Of a stretch of DNA of 49,449 bases, positions 1 to 7,691 are shown piece by piece; within the stretch, counting starts at the first letter, position 1, and each line of letters starts with the position of its first letter. This stretch comes from PVC group bacterium (GTDB lineage Bacteria > Omnitrophota > Gorgyraeia > B26-G9), in NCBI GenBank assembly GCA_024231215.1, contig JAAEQR010000299.1, forward strand, positions 1-49,449. The letters are read 5' to 3'. The notes beneath the pieces are model-generated. The model saw nothing but the letters and a program-made list of their open reading frames with translations, made no database searches and was not told the origin of the DNA. A program made the translations under genes and the position numbers.

Positions 1-141
1 CACTGATACTGCTCCAGAGGGATGGTTATTATGTGATGGTTCGGCAATTAATAGAGATGATTATGCAGATTTATTTGCAGTGATTGGTGAAACATTTGGA
101 GACGGAAATAATTCCACGACGTTTGAAATACCAGATTTTGA
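1..141. repeat. Terminal direct repeat, left copy (circle joint)
   Basis: Bases 1-141 are identical to 49309-49449. The copy lies inside one reading frame that stays open across the joint, so the window is a circular molecule opened inside the hub/fibre gene, with a unique length of 49,308 bases. The overlap length is typical of an assembler k-mer overlap rather than a biological repeat (inference). Confidence 0.95.
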
Positions 142-451
142 GGGTAGATTCTTGAGAGGTGTAGATAATGATGCTGCGAGAGATCCTGATAGGGCTACTC
201 GTACTGCCATGAATCCTGGTGGTAATACGGGTGATAATGTAGGTTCAGTTCAAGGACATGCATTTGACAGTCATGAACATAGTTTTGACGAATCGTATTG
301 GGCTCCTGGTTCGGCAGCTGGTGTCTGGATTCCAGGCTGGAACGGGCATTATACATGGAGAAATCGGAATACGGATAATATGAGCGGGGGAGTTGCATCG
401 TCAGAAACAAGACCACTTAACGCATATGTAAATTTCATAATAAAATATTAG
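2..451 (+). CDS. Tail hub/fibre protein, C-terminal part with collar domain (continues from 45746-49449)
   Basis: This is the 3' end of the gene that starts at 45746 and crosses the circle joint. The segment encodes a phage tail collar domain: GWLLCDGSAINRDDYADLF at the start, then TFEIPDFEGRFLRGVD and a histidine/glycine-rich end (HAFDSHEHSF). Collar domains sit at the tips of tail fibres or baseplates and often bind receptor or end a trimeric fibre. The last residues, NAYVNFIIKY, are typical of this family. A start at the ATG at 80 would cut the domain, so it is not a real start. Sure about the domain; its exact position on the tail is inferred. Confidence 0.9.
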   Translation, partial: TDTAPEGWLLCDGSAINRDDYADLFAVIGETFGDGNNSTTFEIPDFEGRFLRGVDNDAARDPDRATRTAMNPGGNTGDNVGSVQGHAFDSHEHSFDESYWAPGSAAGVWIPGWNGHYTWRNRNTDNMSGGVASSETRPLNAYVNFIIKY

Positions 452-460
452 AGGTAGAGA

Positions 461-904
461 ATGATGGTATATTATAAATATAGTAAAATCGATGGAAAAT
501 TAACTGGAATACACAAACCAGCAATAGATGTTAGAAAAACAAAAAGATTAGGTAAAGAGAGTTATTTGTTACCAAAAAATGTAACTGAGATATCACCACC
601 AGAAATGACAAGAGATGAAAGTTGTTTTTTTGAAGATGGTGAATGGGTAGTTTATCAAAACAAGGTAGTATATAAAACAGCAACTGGAGAAGAAGTAATC
701 GTGAATGGGAAATGTGACATCCCTACTTGGCTTACAGAAAAACCGAAACCAGATGGTGACTATAAATGGGTTAGTTCGATTGGAGATTGGGAAAAAATAC
801 CACCATTACCAGAACCACCATCAGTAGAAGAAATAGCGATACAAGAAAAAGCAAGAGAGATATTAAGAAGAATGGCAATCGCCGAATTGGAAGCTGAAAA
901 ATGA
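461..904 (+). CDS. Tail fibre assembly-like protein
   Basis: 147 residues, 9 bases after the collar-domain gene, the usual place for a fibre chaperone. The middle has the pattern PPEMTRDESCFFEDGEWVVY followed by a second strand-rich repeat, and the end has a proline-rich linker (PPLPEPPSVEE) and a charged helix. That layout resembles Tfa-type proteins, which help the neighbouring fibre fold. GAGGTAGAGA precedes the ATG. Its stop overlaps the next start (ATGA at 901-904), so the two are translationally coupled. Assignment rests on position and general pattern; it could instead be a minor fibre subunit. Confidence 0.45.
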   Translation: MMVYYKYSKIDGKLTGIHKPAIDVRKTKRLGKESYLLPKNVTEISPPEMTRDESCFFEDGEWVVYQNKVVYKTATGEEVIVNGKCDIPTWLTEKPKPDGDYKWVSSIGDWEKIPPLPEPPSVEEIAIQEKAREILRRMAIAELEAEK

Positions 905-1803
905 TAAAATGGCATATAGGATGTGATTTCATGCATCTTTCTAATCATCCATTATCTTTAATACAATATTTAAGGATGAATTCTTACATGGTAAAAGATA
1001 ATAACGAGATTGTGTCAGTATATGGGGCGTTCCCCAATCATATATGGAATGGGGGACGGTTGATAACTGATGTACCATTATCTATAGATGAAAGAGAAAA
1101 CATGATAAAGGAATATAATAATTTGGGTATCGAAATTAAATTTACTTACACTAATAATCAATTAACAGAAAAACATTTGGTTGATTTAGATTGTAACATG
1201 AGCTTGGACATGACATGTAATGGTAAGAATGGGATTATATGTAATTCGCCGATTCTGGAGAAATATATAAGGGATAAATATGGTGATAAATTCAAATACG
1301 ATTTATCTGCTACTTGGACCACTGGACAAAGGCGGGAAACAATACAAGAAAAGAAAAAGGATTATGAATTAGTTTGTTTACCACCAGATCATTCAATGAA
1401 TATAGACATGATAAAAGAAATAGGAGTAAAACAAGCTTTAATAATAGTAGATGAGACATGTACAGCAAATTGTATATATAGAAAATTACATTACGACATG
1501 GAAAGTACTGGGAATTTAAGTAAAAATATATTTTGGGTGTGTTTAAATAAAGCTGCCAACCCACGACATGTTCCTGACGATAAGCTTTTATGTCTTACTG
1601 AAGAAGAAGTAGACCATTTAATAGATATTGGTGTTGAGAATTTTAAAATAGCATCAAGAAGAAAAAAATCAGATGTGTTAGTGGATAGTGTATGTAAATA
1701 TATTATAAAAGAAGAATATAAGAAACAGTTTAAAGACGAAATGAATATGGTATTTGACGAAGTAAAAAGAGTATCAACAATGCATTGGACATTAATGTAT
1801 TAA
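901..1803 (+). CDS. Peptidase U32-like TIM-barrel protein, function unknown
   Basis: 300 residues. Recognisable pieces resemble the U32/YhbU-type barrel proteins found in many tailed phages: VYGAFPNHIWNGGR near residue 40, IICNSPILEKYIRDKYGD near 110, a strand ending LVCLPPDHSMN near 160, then ALIIVDETCTANCIYRKLHYD near 180-200, where a Cys-x3-Cys cluster falls at a barrel edge as in the family. Some cellular U32 proteins bind iron-sulphur clusters and act in hydroxylation or tRNA modification; the phage members have no known role. Coupled to the upstream gene by an ATGA overlap and followed by a T-rich terminator. The family call is moderate, the function open. Confidence 0.4.
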   Translation: MIKWHIGCDFMHLSNHPLSLIQYLRMNSYMVKDNNEIVSVYGAFPNHIWNGGRLITDVPLSIDERENMIKEYNNLGIEIKFTYTNNQLTEKHLVDLDCNMSLDMTCNGKNGIICNSPILEKYIRDKYGDKFKYDLSATWTTGQRRETIQEKKKDYELVCLPPDHSMNIDMIKEIGVKQALIIVDETCTANCIYRKLHYDMESTGNLSKNIFWVCLNKAANPRHVPDDKLLCLTEEEVDHLIDIGVENFKIASRRKKSDVLVDSVCKYIIKEEYKKQFKDEMNMVFDEVKRVSTMHWTLMY

Positions 1804-1819
1804 TTTTATTTTTTTTAAT
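1804..1819 (+). terminator. Oligo-T terminator after the U32-like gene
   Basis: A T-rich run (TTTTATTTTTTTT) directly follows the stop codon without a stem. Intrinsic termination on oligo-T is the usual archaeal mode. Confidence 0.45.
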
Positions 1820-1871
1820 ATCCGATTCTATTAATAAATATAATATTAAAAATTAAACAAAGGTAAACAAA

Positions 1872-2495
1872 ATGGCAGAGAAAAAGAAAACTCTAAAAGA
1901 AGAAGTAGAAAGTAACATATCCACCAATAGCAAAACAATCTTATCCATATTCGGTGATATTGCGACGCTATTTATAATGGTATTGATTTACGCCATAAAC
2001 GGTGGAATGGGTCTCGCTGACATGGGTTTTATTCTTTTAATGGGTATCAAACCTTATCTGGTAATGTTGGTTAATATAACAACCAAAGGTGAGGTAAAGG
2101 ATTTGGAAACGACCAATAAATTACTCGATCAAAAGAACAATTTCCTTAAAGAACGAATATTGTTTGAAAATGAAAAACGAAACCATCTAAAACAAATAAT
2201 TCACGAACGAGACATTGCTGAATGGAGAATACAATTAGCCGCAGCAGAGGGACGCGTTAGAAGTACCATATCTGGTGCAGCCGATTGGGATATAGCAAAC
2301 GCTCAACTGGATGAAGTAAAAGAGAAAGGAGAAATGAATGGTTGGGACGATGCATCGTTGAATGAGAAGAAACGCTTGCTTGAAAAATTGAATATGGAGA
2401 TAGAAACCAAACAAGCTAAGTTAGACGTGGTACAAGAGATTACTGAAGATTCACCAAAAAGAGACAATTTATTCCCAAAAACAGGCGATAAATAA
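1872..2495 (+). CDS. Membrane protein with coiled-coil tail (possible holin-type or structural)
   Basis: 207 residues. A charged N-terminus is followed by two hydrophobic segments at about residues 24-43 and 48-69 (TLFIMVLIYAINGG; GFILLMGIKPYLVMLVN), then a long charged coiled coil to about residue 190. The leader AAAGGTAAACAAAATG matches the ribosome-binding context used throughout this genome. It is the last large gene of the late strand, where lysis proteins often lie, but nothing in the sequence proves a holin. An envelope-anchored tail or entry protein is equally possible. Its stop overlaps the next start (TAATG). Confidence 0.5.
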   Translation: MAEKKKTLKEEVESNISTNSKTILSIFGDIATLFIMVLIYAINGGMGLADMGFILLMGIKPYLVMLVNITTKGEVKDLETTNKLLDQKNNFLKERILFENEKRNHLKQIIHERDIAEWRIQLAAAEGRVRSTISGAADWDIANAQLDEVKEKGEMNGWDDASLNEKKRLLEKLNMEIETKQAKLDVVQEITEDSPKRDNLFPKTGDK

Positions 2496-2716
2496 TGACA
2501 GAAAACGATATAATCGACCAGCTCATTGAAGCCCTTACCAACAATCAAGAGCTTTTAGATTCTAAGAATAAAATTAAGGTACAGAATTTACGTGACCTTA
2601 TTAGTGATTTAAATTACTCGTTCTTAGAAATAATGAAAAGTATAAGAGATGGTCGTAACTCTAAAGATTTAGAAGAAAATGAACTCGGAAAAAAAGTAAG
2701 CTCTATGTTTGCTTGA
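2495..2716 (+). CDS. Small helical protein, unknown
   Basis: 73 residues, mainly helical and acidic at the end (SKDLEENELGKKVSSM). It starts on the TAATG overlap with the membrane-protein gene, so the two are probably made together. No family recognised. It is the last plus-strand gene before the converging minus-strand genes. Confidence 0.6.
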   Translation: MTENDIIDQLIEALTNNQELLDSKNKIKVQNLRDLISDLNYSFLEIMKSIRDGRNSKDLEENELGKKVSSMFA

Positions 2717-2743
2717 GTGATATTACAACCGTTCTAAACTTTA

Positions 2744-2800
2744 ATTTTAAGGCGTTTTTTAGCCTATTTTTTTAATTATTTTTTACTTTTTGATAAATAG
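2744..2800. terminator. Convergent terminator region
   Basis: A short stem (AGGC, 8-base loop, GCCT at 2750-2765) is followed by several T runs (2767-2773 and further). An A run at about 2820-2827 gives a U run on the minus strand. It separates the converging late (+) and early (-) transcripts. Confidence 0.5.
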
Positions 2801-2827
2801 TATTACTAAAAATATATAGAAAAAAAA

Positions 2828-3193
2828 TTATTGGAAGTAAGAATTTTTATTATCCTTATTCCTAATTTTGTCAGTCAATTCTTTATACACTGGTTGAAGT
2901 TTTACCTCAAGATGTTCCTTCCACTCCTCTAACAGTTTTAATGGTGGAGTACCACTATATTTGAAGGTTTTGAAGTAAATAGAGTTAAAGAAATCAACAA
3001 AGTTTAACGTGTTGAATTTGAAAAACAAATGGGATAGTTGTTCTTTAACTATATCACCCTCAGCTTTTTGTTCCAGACCGATAAATGTCATTGCAACGCC
3101 GGTTATCTGTGAATTAAAAAACAACAACATGTCTCTTTCTTTCTTTAAATCTTCATTTATCTGTTGTAGTTTTTTCTTCCTCATCTGATTCAC
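2828..3193 (-). CDS. Hypothetical helical protein
   Basis: 121 residues, highly charged N-terminal coiled coil (RKKKLQQINEDLKKERD) then a mixed helical domain. No family recognised. Its start lies inside the end of the gene at 3153-3449 (41-base overlap), so an internal start could be used. Last gene of the minus-strand cluster. Confidence 0.55.
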   Translation of the reverse strand: MNQMRKKKLQQINEDLKKERDMLLFFNSQITGVAMTFIGLEQKAEGDIVKEQLSHLFFKFNTLNFVDFFNSIYFKTFKYSGTPPLKLLEEWKEHLEVKLQPVYKELTDKIRNKDNKNSYFQ

Positions 3194-3449
3194 CTTTTTC
3201 GTGTAAATAAGCTGATACTATATCCGTTCCACGTCTTATCACTTCCTCTGACACGTCTTGTATAGGGTCGTATTCAGGCCTGATATGTGGTGTTATTATC
3301 CATTCTAATATATCTGCTTCAGTTGATACGCTATTCAGGACCTTTTGTGGTAATTTTCGATTGGCTACCATAGCCGCGCGTTTTACCACTTCGTCTCTTC
3401 TTAATGCCAATTCCTTGATTAACACGTCCTTTTTCTCAGTTTTTACCAT
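3153..3449 (-). CDS. Hypothetical protein
   Basis: 98 residues, basic N-terminal half (ELALRRDEVVKRAAMVANRK) and an acidic tail (GESDEEEKTTTDK). No domain recognised. It overlaps both neighbours, as is usual in this cluster. Confidence 0.55.
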   Translation of the reverse strand: MVKTEKKDVLIKELALRRDEVVKRAAMVANRKLPQKVLNSVSTEADILEWIITPHIRPEYDPIQDVSEEVIRRGTDIVSAYLHEKGESDEEEKTTTDK

Positions 3450-3844
3450 AATTTAATCGCATTCCTCCTCGTTCCTTTTAATATTGAATTTAAATCATCC
3501 TCTGCCAAATGGCTGAAATATCCGAACATTCCGAATAATACTGGTAGTGACCAGTTTGTTAAAAACATCATTGATGGTATTGTTAATATCGTGCCATAAA
3601 TTATCATTCCAATTATTGAATGCCAATGTCCTCTGTGTTTAGTTATACGACCAAGAAAACCTATTTTGAATTTATTCTGAACGGCAGGGTGGTCCAAATC
3701 AGGCGCACAACATCCAAATAAAAAAGTGGTAAGGGAAATAGCAACAGTAAGCAATGGGTTTGTTTCCAATAAAGATAATATTATTATCGACATTGTTACT
3801 ATTAATATAAACTCAGAACAAATTATATGTCCATTTCTATTCAT
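3443..3844 (-). CDS. YdjM/DUF457-like membrane-bound metal-dependent hydrolase
   Basis: 133 residues from the chosen start at 3844, which has GGAGAGTG upstream and an 8-base overlap with the preceding gene; the frame is open further upstream, but that part lies over the zinc-ribbon gene. The motif GCCAPDLDHP followed by TKHRGHWHSIIG and GYFSHLAEDDL gives the Asp/His metal set of the YdjM family. There are three or four hydrophobic segments. Bacterial relatives are inner-membrane proteins of poorly known function, some linked to the SOS response. Family call fairly secure; the substrate is unknown. Confidence 0.65.
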   Translation of the reverse strand: MNRNGHIICSEFILIVTMSIIILSLLETNPLLTVAISLTTFLFGCCAPDLDHPAVQNKFKIGFLGRITKHRGHWHSIIGMIIYGTILTIPSMMFLTNWSLPVLFGMFGYFSHLAEDDLNSILKGTRRNAIKLW

Positions 3845-4043
3845 TACCACACTCTCCACAATACCTATCTTCAATAAAATTCTCCGTACCACACGATTCA
3901 CAGATTTTAATCCCAATTCTATCGTTATCGTATTTTTTCTTTTCATAATATTTATTATTATAACAATCCATGCACTTTTCTTTTCCTTCGTGTTCGCAGA
4001 AATAACACTTATTCCATTGTTGTCGCGTGTTTGTCATGTTCAT
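3837..4043 (-). CDS. Small double zinc-ribbon protein
   Basis: 68 residues starting at the ATG that overlaps the upstream stop as ATGA (4040-4043). An N-terminal CYFCEHEGKEKCMDCY cluster is followed by a C-terminal ribbon, KICESCGTENFIEDRYCGECG. The latter is nearly the same as the C-terminus of the 428-residue neighbour, so part of that gene was probably duplicated. Zinc binding is inferred; the partner is unknown. Confidence 0.7.
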   Translation of the reverse strand: MNMTNTRQQWNKCYFCEHEGKEKCMDCYNNKYYEKKKYDNDRIGIKICESCGTENFIEDRYCGECGNE

Positions 4044-5326
4044 GGTTGTCCACATTCACCACAATATCTGGCTTCTATTAGATTTTCAGTACCACAGTAT
4101 TCACAGATTTTAAGCGCGACCTTTCTTCTTCTTGTCTTAGCCTTGTCTTTAAAACAATCGGTAAGCCGACAGAGTTCTTCTTTTTCCTTAAGAATTAAAT
4201 AGTCGTTATATAACACGTCAACCGAATGTAATATTTCAGATAAGGTTTCCCACGTGTCAGCATCCATTTTACTAATACCAATATCTTTATTATAGAATAT
4301 TCGGTTGTCTTTCATGCTGAGTTTCTTAGCCATTTTTCTATGTTTCTTAGGTAAATCAAGGTATTCTAAAAAGTCCTTTGTGAATTTTTTACGGAAGTCA
4401 TATAAACCATATTCAGTAGTAGAAGGTCTTAATATCAACACACTCGTCCTACCTTTCATTATCTTCTCGTAATGGTCTTTTCTTTTCTTCTTTTCGGCTA
4501 TTATTCTTTCCTGTATCGTTTTTACCGTTTCTTCCAGTTTTATTGGTATTGGATTATCGATATATTCTTCCCAACATTCACCATTTTTACAATTATTGAT
4601 GGCACATAAATATCCAGTCGTATTATGATTACTACCATGCGTACATGTTTCACAATAGCCGTCGGTTGGTTTTCCTGCGATATTTTTAAATTGGCATTTA
4701 TCGTACATGTAAGCAGGGTTGTTCTGTTCGTAACTTTTTTTACATATTTTAGAATCCACTGCTCGATATATACATCTAATACAATCTCTCTTTTTACCTT
4801 TAGGTAATAATGGGTAGCCTTTATTGTCGTATCGCATATTATTTGGAATAAATTCTTCCCATTTTGATTTATTTGGACACGACAAAATACATACCTTACC
4901 ACTTAAATTGTTTGTACTACTATGTTTACAGCTGGCACATCTCCGTTCCTTTTGTTTGACCGTACTACTCGTATTCATTAGTATTATCCGCACCATTCCA
5001 CCCTTATTAACGCTATTACCATGTCCATGCCCAATATCAACTTTACCCACTCTTTTTGATTGTGAATGCATTGAATCTTGATACACGGTATTATCATTAT
5101 CGTTTAACTGTATTACATAATCACCGTTTCTCAAATATTCTCCAGCCACATACCATTGATGATATGGTTGTTGTCTACTATTTATATTTCGTATTTCTTT
5201 TATTTTTGAAAAATGATTAGTTGGTCTACAACATTCGTTACAAGGGTGACGGTATTTTTCTACCGCCGAATAAATACACTCGTTACAATTGATTACTCCT
5301 CTTCCATCGTCTAAAATTTTATTCAT
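4040..5326 (-). CDS. Multi-zinc-finger protein
   Basis: 428 residues with at least five cysteine clusters: about residues 14-33, 130-150, 182-211, 225-251 and a C-terminal zinc ribbon at about 405-425 (KICEYCGTENLIEARYCGECG). The second and fourth are alike (CxxC-H-x8-CxxxxC followed by WEE(F/Y)I), which indicates an internal repeat. A charged, mostly helical stretch lies between residues 260 and 400. No enzyme motif seen. The many ribbons suggest nucleic-acid or protein binding; function unknown. Confidence 0.65.
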   Translation of the reverse strand: MNKILDDGRGVINCNECIYSAVEKYRHPCNECCRPTNHFSKIKEIRNINSRQQPYHQWYVAGEYLRNGDYVIQLNDNDNTVYQDSMHSQSKRVGKVDIGHGHGNSVNKGGMVRIILMNTSSTVKQKERRCASCKHSSTNNLSGKVCILSCPNKSKWEEFIPNNMRYDNKGYPLLPKGKKRDCIRCIYRAVDSKICKKSYEQNNPAYMYDKCQFKNIAGKPTDGYCETCTHGSNHNTTGYLCAINNCKNGECWEEYIDNPIPIKLEETVKTIQERIIAEKKKRKDHYEKIMKGRTSVLILRPSTTEYGLYDFRKKFTKDFLEYLDLPKKHRKMAKKLSMKDNRIFYNKDIGISKMDADTWETLSEILHSVDVLYNDYLILKEKEELCRLTDCFKDKAKTRRRKVALKICEYCGTENLIEARYCGECGQP

Positions 5327-5504
5327 AATCTTCCTCCTCTTCCGGTATTTCTATTTTAATATCTTCTGGTGTTAAATATCTCTTTCTTTTTCGTTTCAAT
5401 AAATTTACGATATACATCACCGTCTCCACTAACGTGAATAAAAAAAAATACATGATGATACCAAATCCTATTATTGAATATATATTACTCATAAACGTCT
5501 CCAT
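5319..5504 (-). CDS. Small single-pass membrane protein
   Basis: 61 residues: a hydrophobic span of about 28 residues (from IYSIIGFGIIMYFF) followed by a basic stop-transfer patch (KRKRKR) and an acidic tail (EIPEEEEDYE). It overlaps both neighbours by short stretches. Function unknown. Confidence 0.6.
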   Translation of the reverse strand: METFMSNIYSIIGFGIIMYFFLFTLVETVMYIVNLLKRKRKRYLTPEDIKIEIPEEEEDYE

Positions 5505-5742
5505 TTTCTTCCTTTTTCTTATCTTCGTATATTGCTACGGCGCGCCTATAGAACTCCAATTTTACGCATTCTAATAATCCGATTAACTCGTTAAAATCTT
5601 GGTAAGTTTCTGGTTTGGTACATAATAACATGTCGGTTATTAGGAAATTGATTTCACCGATATGACATACTGGCATTAAATGTTCAAAGGTTATTTGTAA
5701 TCCAGCCAATAAATCTCTATCGTGTTTGGTTATATATGGCAT
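5485..5742 (-). CDS. DUF6899-like phage protein
   Basis: 85 residues with the pattern MPYITKHDRDLL, GEINFLITDML, YQDFNELIGLLECVKLEFYR and a NGDVYE end. This pattern is shared by a small, widespread family in tailed viruses whose role is unknown. The start overlaps the upstream stop as TAATG at 5742. Family call from remembered pattern. Confidence 0.6.
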   Translation of the reverse strand: MPYITKHDRDLLAGLQITFEHLMPVCHIGEINFLITDMLLCTKPETYQDFNELIGLLECVKLEFYRRAVAIYEDKKKEENGDVYE

Positions 5743-6500
5743 TATAAACTCACCGATATTCTATTTAAATCCGCGTGTAATTTTATTTTAGGTGAACCAG
5801 ATACTCCACTTGGTGCGTAAGACTTCATCTGTCCATAGCTTCCTAAATACTCTAAATAACTACCAGTTACTACATAATGAACTTCTTTCAGCTTCAATGA
5901 CGCATTCTCTATGACATAAACTGATTCCTTTTCGTGTAGTAAAGCGTGCATGTGGGCGTGTAAATATAGGTCAGCTCTGGTAATATTTTTTAGCCGCATT
6001 ACCGCGTTAATTCTCCCACCAGCCGTAGTAGCACCAGATGCTCCATGTGTTAAGTATATTCGGTATATTTGCTTCTGTTTTTCGCCCTCAATAGTGATAT
6101 AAACCCATCCGCCATTGTTTAAATACGGAACATCAAGGCGTCGTGCGATACTTTTTGCTATGTCATGTCCCGTCGCTTTCCATGTAGATAGTTCGTGATT
6201 ACCACCAGTTAAAGCTATTATTCTATCCTTGAATTCGGAAAACACATTTACAATATAATCTATTTGGTCGTCAATTTCTATTACTTGGTCGTAAAATCCT
6301 ACCGAATCTTTAGTTTTACCTTCAATCAAATCACCTAATAATAAAATAAGAGAATCGGGATTATCTCTTAGCCACTGTATCCAATATTCAAATACCACAG
6401 AGTCGTGAAATCTATTACCATAATGCACATCGGAAATAGCGACCACTGTAGCTGATTTTTCGCCGACTGGTAATTTAATTTTTCGTTTTACTAGCCGCAT
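5742..6500 (-). CDS. Calcineurin-like metallophosphoesterase
   Basis: 252 residues from the ATG at 6500 (MRLVKRKIKLPVG). An upstream ATG at 6563 would add 21 residues that overlap the neighbour more deeply. The metal-binding motifs appear in order: SDVHYG, LLGDLIEG, GGNHELS, YLTHGASG and LHAHMHA, the full D-x-H / G-D / G-N-H-E / H / H-x-H set. Such enzymes cut phosphodiesters in nucleic acids or nucleotides using two metal ions. There is no Mre11 capping domain. It sits among repair and nucleotide genes, so a nuclease or nucleotidase role is likely; the substrate is unknown. Confidence 0.85.
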   Translation of the reverse strand: MRLVKRKIKLPVGEKSATVVAISDVHYGNRFHDSVVFEYWIQWLRDNPDSLILLLGDLIEGKTKDSVGFYDQVIEIDDQIDYIVNVFSEFKDRIIALTGGNHELSTWKATGHDIAKSIARRLDVPYLNNGGWVYITIEGEKQKQIYRIYLTHGASGATTAGGRINAVMRLKNITRADLYLHAHMHALLHEKESVYVIENASLKLKEVHYVVTGSYLEYLGSYGQMKSYAPSGVSGSPKIKLHADLNRISVSL

Positions 6501-6738
6501 TTTTTGGTGGTCTACCCACTGGTTTCTTTTTGACGGGTGGTTTCTTTTTAGGTTTGGGAACAAGTATTGATCTTATTTCCTCCCTCAGAGCCTGTAATCC
6601 ATCTTCAACGTGGGACATTATTAATTCTATTTTAGCCAAATTGTCCAAATTGATATACATCTCAAGCTCTCTTAAATAACGCGCTGTTGTGTCAAAAAAT
6701 TGCCTTATAATATCTGTTTGTTTTATTTTAATCACCAC
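6475..6738 (-). CDS. Small helical protein with AT-hook-like tail
   Basis: 87 residues: an amphipathic helical N-terminal part, then a Lys/Pro-rich tail (KPKKKPPVKKKPVGRPPKN) containing GRP flanked by basic residues, the core of an AT-hook that binds the minor groove of AT-rich DNA. DNA binding is inferred. It overlaps the deoxyribosyltransferase-like gene by 7 bases. Confidence 0.6.
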   Translation of the reverse strand: MVIKIKQTDIIRQFFDTTARYLRELEMYINLDNLAKIELIMSHVEDGLQALREEIRSILVPKPKKKPPVKKKPVGRPPKNAASKTKN

Positions 6739-7175
6739 TTTTCTTTTCTTAGTTTTTCAAACGCCTCGATTGAGGTAAAATGTTGGTTGCCGCCCGATAT
6801 TAGATATGCAAAGAATGGGTGTTTCAAAGGACTTATTATTTGCATGAATTTAGGCGGGTATTGCATGAATGCGTAGCACATTTCATATGATGTACCCATG
6901 AATCTACCTTCTACTCCTTCTGGTATCCACGCGACCACCATATCACATTCTCTTATATGTTGTAAATCTTTTAACCAAATTGCTCGACCTAATTTATAAT
7001 TACAATTAGGATAATAATCTTCTTCACCATATTTGGCACACATCTCATCCTCTCCAACAAAAGGGTCTATTACTTCCACCTTTCTTTCTTTTAGAATGTC
7101 TAAAATGCGTTGCTTATCTGGATGGGATTTACTGCGCCATCCGTGTGCAAAATAAGCTTTTAATATTTTACTCAT
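6732..7175 (-). CDS. Nucleoside 2-deoxyribosyltransferase-like protein
   Basis: 147 residues. It begins with a Rossmann-type strand KAYFAHGWRS and has CDMVVAWIPEGVEGRFMGTSYEM in the middle: an Asp, then a G(T)S-x-E loop, as in the deoxyribosyltransferase superfamily, whose members exchange bases on deoxynucleosides or hydrolyse nucleotides. A viral role in base salvage or in making modified nucleotides fits its place near replication genes. The catalytic Glu is probably the E of GTSYEM. Substrate unknown. Confidence 0.6.
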   Translation of the reverse strand: MSKILKAYFAHGWRSKSHPDKQRILDILKERKVEVIDPFVGEDEMCAKYGEEDYYPNCNYKLGRAIWLKDLQHIRECDMVVAWIPEGVEGRFMGTSYEMCYAFMQYPPKFMQIISPLKHPFFAYLISGGNQHFTSIEAFEKLRKEKW

Positions 7176-7298
7176 TTACATCTCATCTCTTATGAATTTT
7201 TTTAGTTCTTCGGCGAAATCTTTTCTTCCTTGTTCGTATCCTGCCGCATAAATTTTCTTATACGCTTCTTGTAGTTCTTTATTCAAATCTGCTGTCAT
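7176..7298 (-). CDS. 40-residue hypothetical protein
   Basis: Short helical frame (begins MTADLNKELQEAY, contains GYEQGRKDFAEELKKF). Its ATG overlaps the upstream stop as ATGA (7295-7298), and its stop abuts the next ATG at 7175 with no gap. This perfect fit in the gene chain supports a real gene. Function unknown. Confidence 0.6.
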   Translation of the reverse strand: MTADLNKELQEAYKKIYAAGYEQGRKDFAEELKKFIRDEM

Positions 7299-7555
7299 TT
7301 AAATCCCTCTTCTTTTAATTTTTCTATAATACCTTGTAAATCTTGCTTCAGTTGATAACAGTACATCTTGCCTCTATCCAAATCGTATCGGCTTTCTTCT
7401 TCTATTTTTAATTTCAGTTTAGATATTTGCATTAAAACACCTCTTACATCCATTATGGCGTTCATTAAATGTTCTTGTATTGTTTCTGGTTCTTTAATCC
7501 GGCTTCTTTGTTTCGATTTTATCTTTTCCAATCTTTTCTCGTATTTATTTGTCAA
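7295..7555 (-). CDS. Hypothetical coiled-coil protein (TTG start)
   Basis: 86 residues, basic N-terminus and heptad-like helices (LMQISKLKLKIEEESRYDLD). The frame begins at a TTG with GGTG a few bases upstream. It overlaps the end of the small cysteine gene upstream by 11 bases. Confidence 0.55.
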   Translation of the reverse strand: MTNKYEKRLEKIKSKQRSRIKEPETIQEHLMNAIMDVRGVLMQISKLKLKIEEESRYDLDRGKMYCYQLKQDLQGIIEKLKEEGFK

Positions 7556-7691
7556 TTCTACACCAATTTGCTTTCATTTTCTCCCATATGGGACAATAAA
7601 TAGGCACGTAATCGCTTTGAAACATCGTAAAACATGGTTTTGCGTCATCACAATTACTACATCTAAAAGTTCTAAAAGTTCTAAAATTCAT
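7545..7691 (-). CDS. 48-residue cysteine-rich protein
   Basis: Starts inside the last codons of the PCNA gene (ATG within GACGATGAATTTTAG). It contains CSNCDDAKPC and later single cysteines (YCPIWEKM, WCRI), a likely metal-binding set. The overlap with both neighbours and the cysteine pattern support it. Function unknown. Confidence 0.55.
   Translation of the reverse strand: MNFRTFRTFRCSNCDDAKPCFTMFQSDYVPIYCPIWEKMKANWCRIDK

Noticed and set aside
3535-3552. ATACTGGTAGTG match to the 18-bp motif
   Set aside because: Half-match within a coding region, no paired arm.
3726-4202. 158-residue plus-strand frame
   Set aside because: Antisense to the hydrolase and zinc-ribbon genes; leucine/phenylalanine-rich shadow.
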